Source of the DNA: Pseudomonas sp.
GTDB lineage: Bacteria > Pseudomonadota > Gammaproteobacteria > Pseudomonadales > Pseudomonadaceae
DNA: 64,000 bases
Direction of reading: 5' to 3'
Assembly (NCBI RefSeq): GCF_017744435.1
Contig: NZ_JAGIBG010000023.1
Span: forward strand, 1-64,000
Shown: positions 8,756-17,176 of the stretch, in pieces
Layout of the letters: every line of letters begins with the position of its first letter
How positions within the stretch are numbered: the stretch's first letter is position 1
Notes under the pieces: model-generated
Seen by the model: the letters and a program-made list of their open reading frames with translations, nothing else
Told to the model about the DNA's origin: nothing
Database searches by the model: none
Position numbers and translations under genes: made by a program

Positions 8756-10048
8756 CTATTGGCTCATGGCCAGGAGTGGGCCGCCGCGCTTGGCGCGGCC
8801 TGAGGTCTGTGAGGTTTTCAGTACGGCGGTCAGCGCCACTGCAGCCAGCAGCGCGCCCGACATGAACAGGTATGAGGCACCCGGGCCACCGGTGGCGCCG
8901 TTCAGGTAGCCCACCAGCCACGAACCCCCGAACGAACCCAGCGCGCCCATGCTGTTGATCAGCGCCATGGCGCCACCGGCCACGTTGCTCGGCAGGATCT
9001 CCGGGACGATGGCGAAGAACGGGCCATAAGGTGCGTACATGCACGCCCCGGCAATCACCAGCAGCGTGTAGGACAGCCAGAAATGCTCGGTACCGAGTGC
9101 GTAGGAGCCATAGAACGCCACGGCAGCGATCAGCAGTGGCGGCCAGACGAAGCGCTTGCGCTTCTGCAGCCGGTCCGACGCCCAGGACACCCCGATCATG
9201 CCCAGCACCGCCGCCATGTACGGCACCGACGCCAGCCAGCCGGCCTCGACAATGTCGACATTGGCCGCCTGCTTGAGGATCGACGGCAGCCACAGCACGA
9301 AGCCGTATACACCGATGCTCCAGCAGAAGTACTGCAGCGACAGTACGATCACCTGTGGCGAGCGGAACGCCTCGCGGTAGTTCTTCACCGGCTTGATGCC
9401 TTGCTGCTCCGCCGCCAGGGCCTGCTGCAGGCTGGCCTTTTCCTGCTCGCTGAGCCATTTCACCTGGGCTGGCCGGTCATCCACCAGGCGCCACCAGATA
9501 AAAGCCCAGAGCACCGCCGGCAGGCCTTCGATGATGAACATCCAGCGCCAGTCAAAGTGCTTGATCAGGTAACCCGACACCACCGACATCCACAGGATGG
9601 TCACCGGGTTGCCGAGCATCAGGAAGGTGTTGGCCCGCGAGCGTTCGGCGCGGGTGAACCAGTGGCACAGGTACACCAGCATGGCCGGCATCACCGCGGC
9701 TTCCACCACGCCGAGCAGGAAGCGGATGGCGATCAGCAGGTAGACGTTGCTGATCATCCCGGTCAGGGTCGCCAGGCCACCCCAGAGGATCAGGCTGACG
9801 AAGATCAGCTTCTTCACGCTGCGTTTTTCGGCGTAGATCGCGCCAGGCACCTGGAAGAAAAAGTAGCCGAGGAAGAACAGCGCCCCCAGCAGCGAGGACA
9901 GTACAGGCGTGATCTTGAGGTCGTCGGCCATGCCCGAGGCCGCGGCAAAGCCGTAGTTGGCGCGGTCCAGGTAGGCCAGGCTGTAAGTGATGAAGACGAT
10001 CGGGATGATGTACCACCAGCGGCGTGGTGCGAGGCGAGTCGATTGCAT
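8756..10048 (-). CDS. kguT: 2-ketogluconate transporter, MFS (anion:cation symporter type)
   Basis: 430-aa major facilitator with about 12 membrane segments and the ACS-family hallmarks near the N-terminus (YLDRANYGFA) and after helix 4 (FLLGVVEAAVMPAM). It would import periplasmic 2-ketogluconate made by the dehydrogenase encoded at 13202-16975. A strong AGGAG precedes the ATG. There is a 63-bp gap to the upstream kinase gene, and the reductase follows after 9 bp. Specificity is inferred from the kgu operon context. Confidence 0.9.
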   Translation of the reverse strand: MQSTRLAPRRWWYIIPIVFITYSLAYLDRANYGFAAASGMADDLKITPVLSSLLGALFFLGYFFFQVPGAIYAEKRSVKKLIFVSLILWGGLATLTGMISNVYLLIAIRFLLGVVEAAVMPAMLVYLCHWFTRAERSRANTFLMLGNPVTILWMSVVSGYLIKHFDWRWMFIIEGLPAVLWAFIWWRLVDDRPAQVKWLSEQEKASLQQALAAEQQGIKPVKNYREAFRSPQVIVLSLQYFCWSIGVYGFVLWLPSILKQAANVDIVEAGWLASVPYMAAVLGMIGVSWASDRLQKRKRFVWPPLLIAAVAFYGSYALGTEHFWLSYTLLVIAGACMYAPYGPFFAIVPEILPSNVAGGAMALINSMGALGSFGGSWLVGYLNGATGGPGASYLFMSGALLAAVALTAVLKTSQTSGRAKRGGPLLAMSQ

Positions 10049-10111
10049 GAAACGTTCTCCTGAGCTTGTTGTTCTTGTCGCAACAGGGCCGGCAAGCCGG
10101 CGTTCAGCGGT

Positions 10112-11062
10112 TCAGGCACTTCTGCGCAGTTCGTGCGCGTGGAGTTGGTGACGGTGTGGCAGGCCTTCCATGTCACCGCGGGATTGCACGGCGCGGCTGC
10201 CGCACCAGTTGCCGCGCGCCACCGCATCGGCCAGCGGGCGACCTTCGAGCAGCGCGCTGACCACGCCGACGGCAAAGGCATCGCCGGCGCCTACGGTGTC
10301 CACCACCTGGGCCACCGGCACCGGGGCGACCTGCCCCGCGCCATGGCAATTGCGGTAGTAGGCCCCCGCATCGCCCAGCTTGATCACCACGTGCTCCACC
10401 CCCTGGTCGAGGTAAAAGGCCGCGATGTCAGCGGGGGTGTGCTGGCCGGTGAGCAAACGGCCTTCTTCCAGGCCGGGCAGGACCCAGTGGGCCTTCACGG
10501 CCAGGGCGTTGATTTCACGGACCATGGTCGCCCGGTCGGGCCACAGTGACGGGCGCAGGTTCGGGTCGAAGGAAATACTCCGCCCGGCCTCGCGCATACC
10601 GTCGATCAGGGCATGGGACAATGCCCGGCAGCTGGCCGAAAGCGCCGGTGGAATGCCCGTGGCATGCAGGTGGCGGGCCTGCAGCAGCGCCGGGTCGAGC
10701 AGCGCGGTAGAAAGGCGGCTGGCGGCGGAGTCGCTACGAAAGTACTCCACCACCGGGTCGCTGCCATCATCGCAGCGGCTTTTCAGCTGAAAGCCGGTCG
10801 GGCGGCTGCCATCGACTTCGACCCGGCTGCAATCCAGGCCTTCCTGGCGCAGGGCGGCGAGTACGAAACGCCCCAGCGAGTCATCGCCGACCCGGCTCAG
10901 CCAGCGCACGCGAAAGCCCAGCCGGGCCAGGCCGATGGCCACGTTGCTGTCGGCGCCGGCGATGCGTTTGCCGAAGTTGCCGACGTTGGCCAGGTCACCG
11001 CTGTGCTCGGCGACGAACATGGCCATGGTTTCGCCGAAACACAGCACATCATGCTCACGCAT
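10112..11062 (-). CDS. kguK: 2-ketogluconate kinase (PfkB family)
   Basis: 316-aa ribokinase/PfkB-family sugar kinase that would phosphorylate cytoplasmic 2-ketogluconate at C6. The PfkB signature DTVGAGDAFA is present, with D261 as catalytic base, together with the N-terminal substrate-binding Gly-Ala-Asp-Ser-Asn region. The GAGGAGGT ribosome-binding site lies inside the end of kguE, and the two genes overlap by 8 bp, indicating coupling. After the kinase domain the tail is unusually Arg/His-rich (residues 290-316). Confidence 0.9.
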   Translation of the reverse strand: MREHDVLCFGETMAMFVAEHSGDLANVGNFGKRIAGADSNVAIGLARLGFRVRWLSRVGDDSLGRFVLAALRQEGLDCSRVEVDGSRPTGFQLKSRCDDGSDPVVEYFRSDSAASRLSTALLDPALLQARHLHATGIPPALSASCRALSHALIDGMREAGRSISFDPNLRPSLWPDRATMVREINALAVKAHWVLPGLEEGRLLTGQHTPADIAAFYLDQGVEHVVIKLGDAGAYYRNCHGAGQVAPVPVAQVVDTVGAGDAFAVGVVSALLEGRPLADAVARGNWCGSRAVQSRGDMEGLPHRHQLHAHELRRSA

Positions 11063-11834
11063 GGCTCACCTCCTCACCCAGCCCCAGGCGCGCCAGGTTA
11101 TGCACCTGCGCACGGGTCAGCGCCAACAGGTCATCGCTTACCAACGGGTATTCGACCGCACGCACCAGCCCAGGGCTGAATTCGTCGAACAGCGCTTCCC
11201 AGGCCAGCAGGTCGGCCGCTTTCGGCGGAACGGCGTGCAAACGGCCATCTGCGCCTTGCTGCACGGCCTTGCAGTGCACGTAGCGCACCCAGTGGCCGAG
11301 TTGGCGAGCGGCCTGCAACGCGGACTCGCCCTGCCATTGCCAGTTGCCGATGTCGAAGGTCATGCCCAGCGGCAGCGCCCAGCCCTGGGCATGCCGGAAG
11401 AACCGCAGCAGCGGCTCGATACGCCCGCCTTGTGGGGTCTGGTCATTCTCCACCAGCAACACAGGGTCATCTTCGCGCAGCAGTGCCTGCAAGGCACCGA
11501 CATCGCATTGCTCATGGTAATGCCCGAGTGAAACCTTCAGCGCCACGGCGCCCAGGGCCTTGGCCAGCGCCAGCTTCGCCGGCAGTTGCGGGGCTGGCTG
11601 GCCTTGCGCCGTCCACAGTTCCAGCGGCGAGGAATAGAGGCATTCCAGGCCTGAGGCTGCGATCGCTGCCGAGAGCGCGACAGTGTCGGGCGCTTCGTCG
11701 AACAACTCTTCGCGCAGTTCGATGCGACTGACGCCAGCAGCCGCCAGCAGATCAATAAAGCTCATCTGGCCACGTTGCCGCACAAGGCTGGCGCCGTAGC
11801 TGGAGAGGCTGATGGAAACGGGGTTCGCGTGCAT
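11055..11834 (-). CDS. kguE: KguE: sugar-phosphate isomerase/epimerase family protein of the 2-ketogluconate operon
   Basis: 259-aa TIM-barrel protein of the xylose-isomerase-like (AP-endonuclease 2) superfamily, first gene of the kgu operon. Its biochemical step in 2-ketogluconate use is not settled; the name follows gene order. The ATG at 11834 (MHANPVSI) is chosen because AAGGA precedes it and because an upstream in-frame start at 11879 would run translation through the PtxS operator at 11849-11862. Metal-ligand Glu/His/Asp residues are visible around the C-terminal half (FDIGNWQW). Confidence 0.85.
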   Translation of the reverse strand: MHANPVSISLSSYGASLVRQRGQMSFIDLLAAAGVSRIELREELFDEAPDTVALSAAIAASGLECLYSSPLELWTAQGQPAPQLPAKLALAKALGAVALKVSLGHYHEQCDVGALQALLREDDPVLLVENDQTPQGGRIEPLLRFFRHAQGWALPLGMTFDIGNWQWQGESALQAARQLGHWVRYVHCKAVQQGADGRLHAVPPKAADLLAWEALFDEFSPGLVRAVEYPLVSDDLLALTRAQVHNLARLGLGEEVSHA

Positions 11835-11848
11835 TGTTCTTATCCTTA

Positions 11849-11862
11849 TGAAACCGGTTTCA
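11849..11862. promoter_or_regulatory. PtxS operator in the kguE promoter
   Basis: TGAAACCGGTTTCA, a perfect 14-bp palindrome 15 bp upstream of kguE and 42 bp downstream of the ptxS stop. It matches the operator described for PtxS in Pseudomonas putida and aeruginosa, where 2-ketogluconate releases the repressor. Confidence 0.92.
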
Positions 11863-11903
11863 TTTTTGATTGCAGCCATGCAGGCAGCCCTGCTGCCTGC
11901 GGA

Positions 11904-12926
11904 TTATTCGTGTGCTTGAGTGGACCCTCGGGTAATCAGCTGTGCCTTGAAATCGATGCGTCGCGGCGCGTCATGGCTGCCGCGCAGGCGTTCGAGCAGG
12001 CACTCGAACGCGGCCACGCCGATGCGCTCGGTGGGCTGGGCCAGTGCGGTGATGCCGCTGCCGACCAGGGGGTACCAGTCCAGTTCGTCGAGAGCGATCA
12101 GGCCCACTTCGCTGAACAGTTTGCAGCCCGAATCGTGCAACACGCGGGTGACTGCCAAGGTCGCCACGCCGTTGAAGGTGAAGATTGCCTGCGGGCCATG
12201 GCCCTTGCTGGCCAGGAAGGCGCCGAGCTTGGCCGGCAACCCCGCATCGACTTCCAGCAGCTGCTGGCGCATGCCATTGCGGTTGCTGATCGACGCGGTA
12301 AAGGCCTGCACTCGCTCCAGGCGCGAGCTGGTGCCATCCAGCGGTTCGGTGACCGCGAGAATGTCGCGGTAGCCTTGCGCCTGCAGGTGGTCCAGGGCCT
12401 GCTCGATGGCATCGGCGTTGTCCAGGCCGACCAGGTCGACCTTGAGCTCTGGCAACTGCCGGTCGACCAATACCATGGGGATGTCGCGCTGCAGGTTGAG
12501 CAGTTCGCCAGGGTGGCGGCCGAGGGTGTTCACGATCAGCCCTTCGACGTTGTAGGACTGCAGGGCCGTCAAGTGGTGGCGCTCCTGCTCGTCGTCGCGG
12601 TTGGTGTTGCACACCACCAGGCTGTAGCCATGCTGGCGGCAGGCGGTTTCCACGCCATGCATCACGGCCACTGAATAGGGGTTGAGAATGTCGGCCACGA
12701 GCATGCCGATCAGGCGTGTCTGGCCACGCTTGAGGCCGCGGGCCATCTGGTTGGGCCGGTAGCCCAGGCGCTCGATGACTTCTTCCAGGCGCTTGGCGGT
12801 GGCGTCGGCCAGCAGCTGGCGATCGCCGCCGATGTAGCGCGACACCGTAGCCTTGGACACGCCGGCCACGCGTGCCACTTCGCTGATGGTCACCCGCTCG
12901 CGGGGGTTGGAGGGTGAATCGGTCAT
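11904..12926 (-). CDS. ptxS: LacI-family regulator of 2-ketogluconate metabolism
   Basis: 340-aa repressor with an N-terminal LacI HTH (VTISEVARVAGVSKATVSRY, about residues 12-31) and hinge, followed by a sugar-binding periplasmic-protein-like domain. The start at 12926 (MTDSPSNP) is preceded by AAGGGA; a longer frame to 13004 would cross the operator at 12963-12976. It lies between the kgu operon and the gluconate dehydrogenase operon on the same strand, and an identical operator precedes all three transcription units, so it is autoregulated and controls both neighbours. Confidence 0.93.
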   Translation of the reverse strand: MTDSPSNPRERVTISEVARVAGVSKATVSRYIGGDRQLLADATAKRLEEVIERLGYRPNQMARGLKRGQTRLIGMLVADILNPYSVAVMHGVETACRQHGYSLVVCNTNRDDEQERHHLTALQSYNVEGLIVNTLGRHPGELLNLQRDIPMVLVDRQLPELKVDLVGLDNADAIEQALDHLQAQGYRDILAVTEPLDGTSSRLERVQAFTASISNRNGMRQQLLEVDAGLPAKLGAFLASKGHGPQAIFTFNGVATLAVTRVLHDSGCKLFSEVGLIALDELDWYPLVGSGITALAQPTERIGVAAFECLLERLRGSHDAPRRIDFKAQLITRGSTQAHE

Positions 12927-12962
12927 TGCGGGTCCCTTGTGATTGTTGTCGGTGACGGCGAA

Positions 12963-12976
12963 TGAAACCGGTTTCA
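12963..12976. promoter_or_regulatory. PtxS operator in the ptxS promoter
   Basis: Second exact copy of TGAAACCGGTTTCA, 36 bp upstream of the ptxS start. The location implies negative autoregulation. Confidence 0.92.
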
Positions 12977-13096
12977 ATACAGCAAAACCTTGCGCGTTCG
13001 TCAACCTCCCTTTTGCCGGGGAATTACAGGGAGTATGAGGTAAGGCAGTAAGTATGCACCCTAACTTTATGATCTATAGAAGAATTTGTTTAGAAA

Positions 13097-13187
13097 CCTG
13101 TGGGAGCGGGCTTGTCCCGCGAAGCAGGCGACGCGGTGTCTGGCACCGGCTTCGCCGGTGTTCGCGGGGCAAGCCCGCTCCCACAGA
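13097..13187. repeat. REP doublet between the dehydrogenase operon and ptxS
   Basis: CCTGTGGGAGCGGGCTTGTC and its inverse ending at 13187, with an inner CACCGGCTTCGCCGGTG stem. It follows the cytochrome subunit stop by 14 bp and probably ends that operon's transcript. Confidence 0.85.
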
Positions 13188-13201
13188 AGGAAGTGTCAGC
13201 C

Positions 13202-14446
13202 TTAGCGGAGGTGTTTCACCTCGGCAGCGCTGACTGGGCTGCCCTGGTTACCCCAGCTGGTGCGAATGAAATTGACCACATCCGCCACTTCCTGGTCACT
13301 CAGGCGCCAGCCGAACGCCGGCATGGTGAAGTTCGACGGCGCCGTGTGCGTCGCCGGCACCGTGCCGCCCGCCAGCACCACATGGATCAGCGAGGTGGCA
13401 TCCGCCGTCTGCACCACCGGGTTGCCGGCCAGCGCCGGGAACACCCGGGTATAGCCATGGCCATCGGTGCGGTGGCAGGCCGCGCAGTTGTCGATGTACA
13501 CCGACGCCCCCGGCTTGCTGTCGTCGCCCTGCCACAAGGCATCGGCCACCTGCTGGTCATACACGTGCGGCTGGTCGTTCGGATCGCTCGGCGGCAAGGT
13601 CTTCAGGTAGCGGGCGATGGCAGTCAGGTCGGCATCGCTCAGGTGCTGCATGCTGTGCTCGACCACATCGCTCATGCCACCAAACACCGCACTGCGGTCA
13701 CTGCGCCCGGTCTTGAGGAACTGCACCAGCTGCTCTTCGCTCCAGCTGCCCAGGCCGTCCTTGTGGTCGCTGCGCAGGTTCTTGGCGATCCAGCCTTCGA
13801 GCGGCGCACTGCCGGCCAGGAATTGCTCGCCATCCGCCGGGCTCAAGGCCTTTTCCTGCATGGTCAGGGCGCGCGGGGTATGGCAGGCGCCACAGTGGCC
13901 TAGGCCTTCGACCAGGTAGGCGCCACGGCTGACCACCGGGTCTGCGCCGGCTGGCGCCTGCCAGGCCTGCACCTCGGGGGCGAACAGCCCGCGCCAGATC
14001 GACAGCGGCCAGCGCATGCTCAGGGGCCACGGGATATCGGTCGGCTTGTTGGGCTGGGCAACCGGCTCGACGCCTTGCATGAAGTACGCATACAGCGCCT
14101 GCATGTCGTCGTCGCTGACCCGCGCGTAGGACGGGTACGGCATGGCCGGGTACAAGGTGCTGCCGTTCTTGGCGATGCCTTTGCGCACCGCCTGGTCGAA
14201 GTCGGCGAAGCTGTACTGGCCGATGCCGCTGGCGTCCGGGGTGATGTTGGTGGAATACACCGTGCCGATCGGGGTTTCCATCGGCAGCCCGCCGGCAAAG
14301 GGCTTGCCGCCCTTGGCGGTATGGCAGGCCACGCAGTCACCTGCGCGGGCCAGGTATTCGCCCTTCTTCACCAGGGCATCATCGGCCTGGGCCGCCGCCG
14401 TGGCGCCCAGCAGCAAGGTTGCGATCAACAGGTTCTTCATGTTCAT
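13202..14446 (-). CDS. Gluconate 2-dehydrogenase, tri-heme cytochrome c subunit
   Basis: 414-aa membrane-associated periplasmic cytochrome. A Sec signal peptide (about residues 1-21, ending AQA) is followed by three CxxCH heme sites: CVACH (38-42), CGACH and CAACH. This is the standard three-heme subunit of membrane dehydrogenases, passing electrons from the flavoprotein to ubiquinone. GAGGAG precedes the ATG. It is the third gene of the operon, 6 bp after the flavoprotein stop. Substrate assignment to gluconate comes from the adjacent kgu/ptxS genes and the PtxS operator; similar trimers oxidise sorbitol, fructose or aldoses. Confidence 0.88.
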   Translation of the reverse strand: MNMKNLLIATLLLGATAAAQADDALVKKGEYLARAGDCVACHTAKGGKPFAGGLPMETPIGTVYSTNITPDASGIGQYSFADFDQAVRKGIAKNGSTLYPAMPYPSYARVSDDDMQALYAYFMQGVEPVAQPNKPTDIPWPLSMRWPLSIWRGLFAPEVQAWQAPAGADPVVSRGAYLVEGLGHCGACHTPRALTMQEKALSPADGEQFLAGSAPLEGWIAKNLRSDHKDGLGSWSEEQLVQFLKTGRSDRSAVFGGMSDVVEHSMQHLSDADLTAIARYLKTLPPSDPNDQPHVYDQQVADALWQGDDSKPGASVYIDNCAACHRTDGHGYTRVFPALAGNPVVQTADATSLIHVVLAGGTVPATHTAPSNFTMPAFGWRLSDQEVADVVNFIRTSWGNQGSPVSAAEVKHLR

Positions 14447-14452
14447 CGCTCC

Positions 14453-16237
14453 TCAAGCCTGGACCAGCGGGCCGGGGTTCTTCAGGTACTGCTCGCGGAT
14501 CGCCCGGGCCGACCAGTAGGTGAGCGCCGCCACCAGGCCGGTGGGGTTGTAGCCCAGGCCCTGGGGGAATGCCGAAGCACCGGGGACGAACACGTTGTGC
14601 ACGTCCCAGCTCTGCAGGTAGCGGTTCAGCGCGCTGGTGTTCGGGTCGCTGCCCATGATTGCGCCACCGTTGAGGTGGGTGGTCTGGTAGCTGGCGGTGT
14701 TGAAGTGTTCCTTGACCTTCTTGCCGAGAATGGCGATGGACTTGGGGTTCATCGCCTGGGCGATCTTGCTCAGCTTGTCGACCATGAACTGGTTCATCCT
14801 GATGTCGTTTTCCTGCCAGTCGAAGGTCATGCGCAGCAGTGGCTGGCCATAGGCATCGCGGTAGGTCGGGTCGAGGTCGAGGTAGTTGCCGCGGTACGAC
14901 TGGTGCGCGCCGTGGGCGTCCATCGACACCTGGTGGGTGTAGTAGTCGGCGGTGGCCTTTTTCCAGGCGCTGCCCCAGGCCGGCGTGCCGGGCGGGTTGG
15001 CGACGCCGGCGATCGGCCGGCTGCCGGCCTGGTTGACCCACATCGGCGAGCCGCCGACGAAGCCGTGCGGGCCATGGTCGAAGTTGTCGGCGTTGAAGTC
15101 GTCGATGGCCACGCCGTTGCCGCCGGCACCGATGAAGTTGTTGATGTAGGTGTCCTTGTCGAAGAACGCCTTGACCGTGCCCATGTTCTGGTAGGCGAAG
15201 TTGCGCCCGACCACGCCTTCGTTCTTGACCGGGTCATACGGCTTGCCGATGCCAGACAGCAGCATCAGGCGCACGTTGTTGAACTGGAATGCGGCGAGGA
15301 TGACGATGTCCGCCGGCTGCTCCACTTCGCGGCCCTGGGCGTCGATGTAGGTCACGCCGGTGGCCTTGCGCTTGCTGTCGTCGAGGTTCACCCGCAGCAC
15401 ATGGGCGTTGGCGCGCAGCTCGAAGTTCGGCACCTGGCGCAACGCCGGCAGGATGTTCACGTTCGGCGAGGCCTTGGAGTACATGTAGCAGACGTAGCCG
15501 CTGCAGAACCCGCAGAAGTTGCACGGCCCCATCTGCGCACCGTACGGGTTGGTGTACGGCCCGGAGGTGTTGGCCGACGGCAGGTTGTAGGGCTTGTAGC
15601 CGAGGCCGGCCGCGGCCTTTTCGAACAGCTTGGCCGAGACCACGTTCTTCTGCGCTTCGAGCGGGAACGGGTTGGAGCGGTCAGGCGCGTAGGGGTTGCC
15701 GCCCTTCCCTTCGCCAACCCGCTTGCCGTTGACCGTCCAGGCCTGGCCGGAGGTGCCGAAGACCTTTTCGGCAAAGTCGAAATGCGGTTCGAGTTCCTCG
15801 TAGCTGACGCCGAAGTCCTGGATGGTCATGTCTTCGGGGATGAAGCGCTTGCCGTAGCGTTCCTCGTAGTGGCTGCGCATGCGCAGCTCCATCGGGTCGA
15901 CCCGAAAGTGCACGCCCGACCAGTGCAGGCCCGCACCGCCGACGCCCTTGCCCGGCAGGAAGGCGCCGAGCTGGCGGTTGGGCAGCGCGACATCGTTGAC
16001 GCTGTGGCGGATGGTGACGGTCTCTTTCGACACATCGACGAACAGCTTCTTGCGCACGCTGTAGGTCAGTTCGTCGATCACCTGCGGGTAGCTGCCATCC
16101 GGGTAGGTGTCCTGCATCGGCCCGCGCTCCAGCGCCACCACCTGCAGTCCGGCTTCGGTGAGCTCCTTGGCCATGATCGCGCCGGCCCAGCCGAAACCGA
16201 CGATCACCACGTCAGCCTTCTTCATTGCATTGGCCAT
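14453..16237 (-). CDS. Gluconate 2-dehydrogenase, FAD-containing large subunit (GMC family)
   Basis: 594-aa glucose-methanol-choline-family flavoprotein that would oxidise D-gluconate to 2-keto-D-gluconate in the periplasm. The N-terminal FAD motif is VIVGFGWAGAIMAKEL. A Cys-rich stretch (CNFCGFCSGYVC) marks the iron-sulfur-containing subgroup, and the conserved C-terminal His/Asn region lies around NTSALNRYLQSWD. It has no signal of its own and is expected to ride out on the Tat signal of the small subunit. Start 16237 is 3 bp after the small-subunit stop. Confidence 0.9.
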   Translation of the reverse strand: MANAMKKADVVIVGFGWAGAIMAKELTEAGLQVVALERGPMQDTYPDGSYPQVIDELTYSVRKKLFVDVSKETVTIRHSVNDVALPNRQLGAFLPGKGVGGAGLHWSGVHFRVDPMELRMRSHYEERYGKRFIPEDMTIQDFGVSYEELEPHFDFAEKVFGTSGQAWTVNGKRVGEGKGGNPYAPDRSNPFPLEAQKNVVSAKLFEKAAAGLGYKPYNLPSANTSGPYTNPYGAQMGPCNFCGFCSGYVCYMYSKASPNVNILPALRQVPNFELRANAHVLRVNLDDSKRKATGVTYIDAQGREVEQPADIVILAAFQFNNVRLMLLSGIGKPYDPVKNEGVVGRNFAYQNMGTVKAFFDKDTYINNFIGAGGNGVAIDDFNADNFDHGPHGFVGGSPMWVNQAGSRPIAGVANPPGTPAWGSAWKKATADYYTHQVSMDAHGAHQSYRGNYLDLDPTYRDAYGQPLLRMTFDWQENDIRMNQFMVDKLSKIAQAMNPKSIAILGKKVKEHFNTASYQTTHLNGGAIMGSDPNTSALNRYLQSWDVHNVFVPGASAFPQGLGYNPTGLVAALTYWSARAIREQYLKNPGPLVQA

Positions 16238-16240
16238 GCC

Positions 16241-16975
16241 TTACGCCCTCTCGCCGCGAATCGAAACTGCCGGGAACGGATACGGCTCGTTGCGCTCGAC
16301 CCAGTCCATGAAATCTGCCCGGGCACCCGGGAAGCCGATCTGCGTCCAGCCGACCATGCCCTTGTTGCCGCCGTGAATCGGGTCGCAGAAGAAGCCCTCG
16401 CGGGTGTTCTGCACCAGCAGGCTGAAGAACAGCTTGGCCGGCAACTGCTCGAAAACGATCTCACCGGCTTCGATCTTGCCGAGAATCTTGTCTCGGGTAG
16501 CGCTATCTTGCTCGGCAAAGGTTTTACCGCTGGCGTTCTTGATCCACGCCTCCGTGGCAGCGATGCCCAGGCGGTAGATCTGTTGCGGGCTGAGTTGCAG
16601 CTGGTAGCCGAGCTCCGGAGCGGCGTCGGCCTTGAACGGGCCTTGCATGTACCACTGGGCGCCAGTGGCGTAAGGGGTGTTCATCTGGCGGTCGATGAAC
16701 TCGGCGGCGCCCGCTTCCAGCGCACCAGGGCCGAGTTCGTCGGCGGGGATGATGCGCGACACGGCCGCTTGCACGAAGGCCCATTCTTCGGCGGTGAAGA
16801 AGGTTGGCTGATAGTTGCCCGCAGGTGGGGTGGCCGGCACCTTGGGTTCGTGCACCGGTTCAGCGAGTAGCTGACTGGCGCCAAGGCCGGTGCTTGCCAC
16901 GGTGACCACCGGGATCAGGGTCAAGGTCTTGCGCAGGAAGTCCCGACGCGGGTTGTCGGGGGCATGCTCAGGCAT
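16241..16975 (-). CDS. Gluconate 2-dehydrogenase, small (gamma) subunit with Tat signal
   Basis: 244-aa gluconate_2-dh3-family subunit. The twin-arginine motif R10-R11 (NPRRDFLRK) and a hydrophobic core to about residue 38 form a Tat signal, which by family precedent exports the folded flavoprotein complex. GAGGA precedes the ATG. It is first in the operon (small subunit, flavoprotein, cytochrome), with the PtxS operator at 17075-17088 about 100 bp upstream. Confidence 0.9.
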   Translation of the reverse strand: MPEHAPDNPRRDFLRKTLTLIPVVTVASTGLGASQLLAEPVHEPKVPATPPAGNYQPTFFTAEEWAFVQAAVSRIIPADELGPGALEAGAAEFIDRQMNTPYATGAQWYMQGPFKADAAPELGYQLQLSPQQIYRLGIAATEAWIKNASGKTFAEQDSATRDKILGKIEAGEIVFEQLPAKLFFSLLVQNTREGFFCDPIHGGNKGMVGWTQIGFPGARADFMDWVERNEPYPFPAVSIRGERA

Positions 16976-17074
16976 TTCGGGTCCTCATCAGCTATGGGGC
17001 GGCCTTGGGTTGCGCCATCTGGTGTCCGGTCGGGGCCGGCAAAGCCGCGTAATCTAGCTGGTTTGGAAATCTTT

Positions 17075-17088
17075 TGAAACCGGTTTCA
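17075..17088. promoter_or_regulatory. PtxS operator upstream of the gluconate dehydrogenase operon
   Basis: Third exact TGAAACCGGTTTCA, 100 bp upstream of the small-subunit start. It places periplasmic oxidation under the same repressor as uptake and phosphorylation. Confidence 0.9.
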
Positions 17089-17122
17089 GAGCATGCGACA
17101 TCTTGAGCCTTGACACTTTCCC

Positions 17123-17151
17123 TCTGTGGGAGCGGCTTTAGCCGCGAAGAG
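17123..17151. repeat. Single REP unit
   Basis: CTGTGGGAGCGGCTTTAGCCGCGAAGAG, one REP unit with an internal GCGGCTttAGCCGC hairpin, 26 bp downstream of the AttH-like gene stop and 35 bp from the PtxS operator. Confidence 0.7.
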
Positions 17152-17176
17152 CCCTCAGCATCAGTACATCACTGCG

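Noticed and set aside
11835..11879. Longer N-terminus for KguE from an upstream in-frame start
   Set aside because: It would translate through the PtxS operator, and the ATG at 11834 has the better ribosome-binding site.
14075..16870. A 931-codon open frame on the plus strand opposite the dehydrogenase genes
   Set aside because: It is antisense to two well-supported subunits; such frames are common in GC-rich Pseudomonas genes, and its sequence is low-complexity without recognisable domains.
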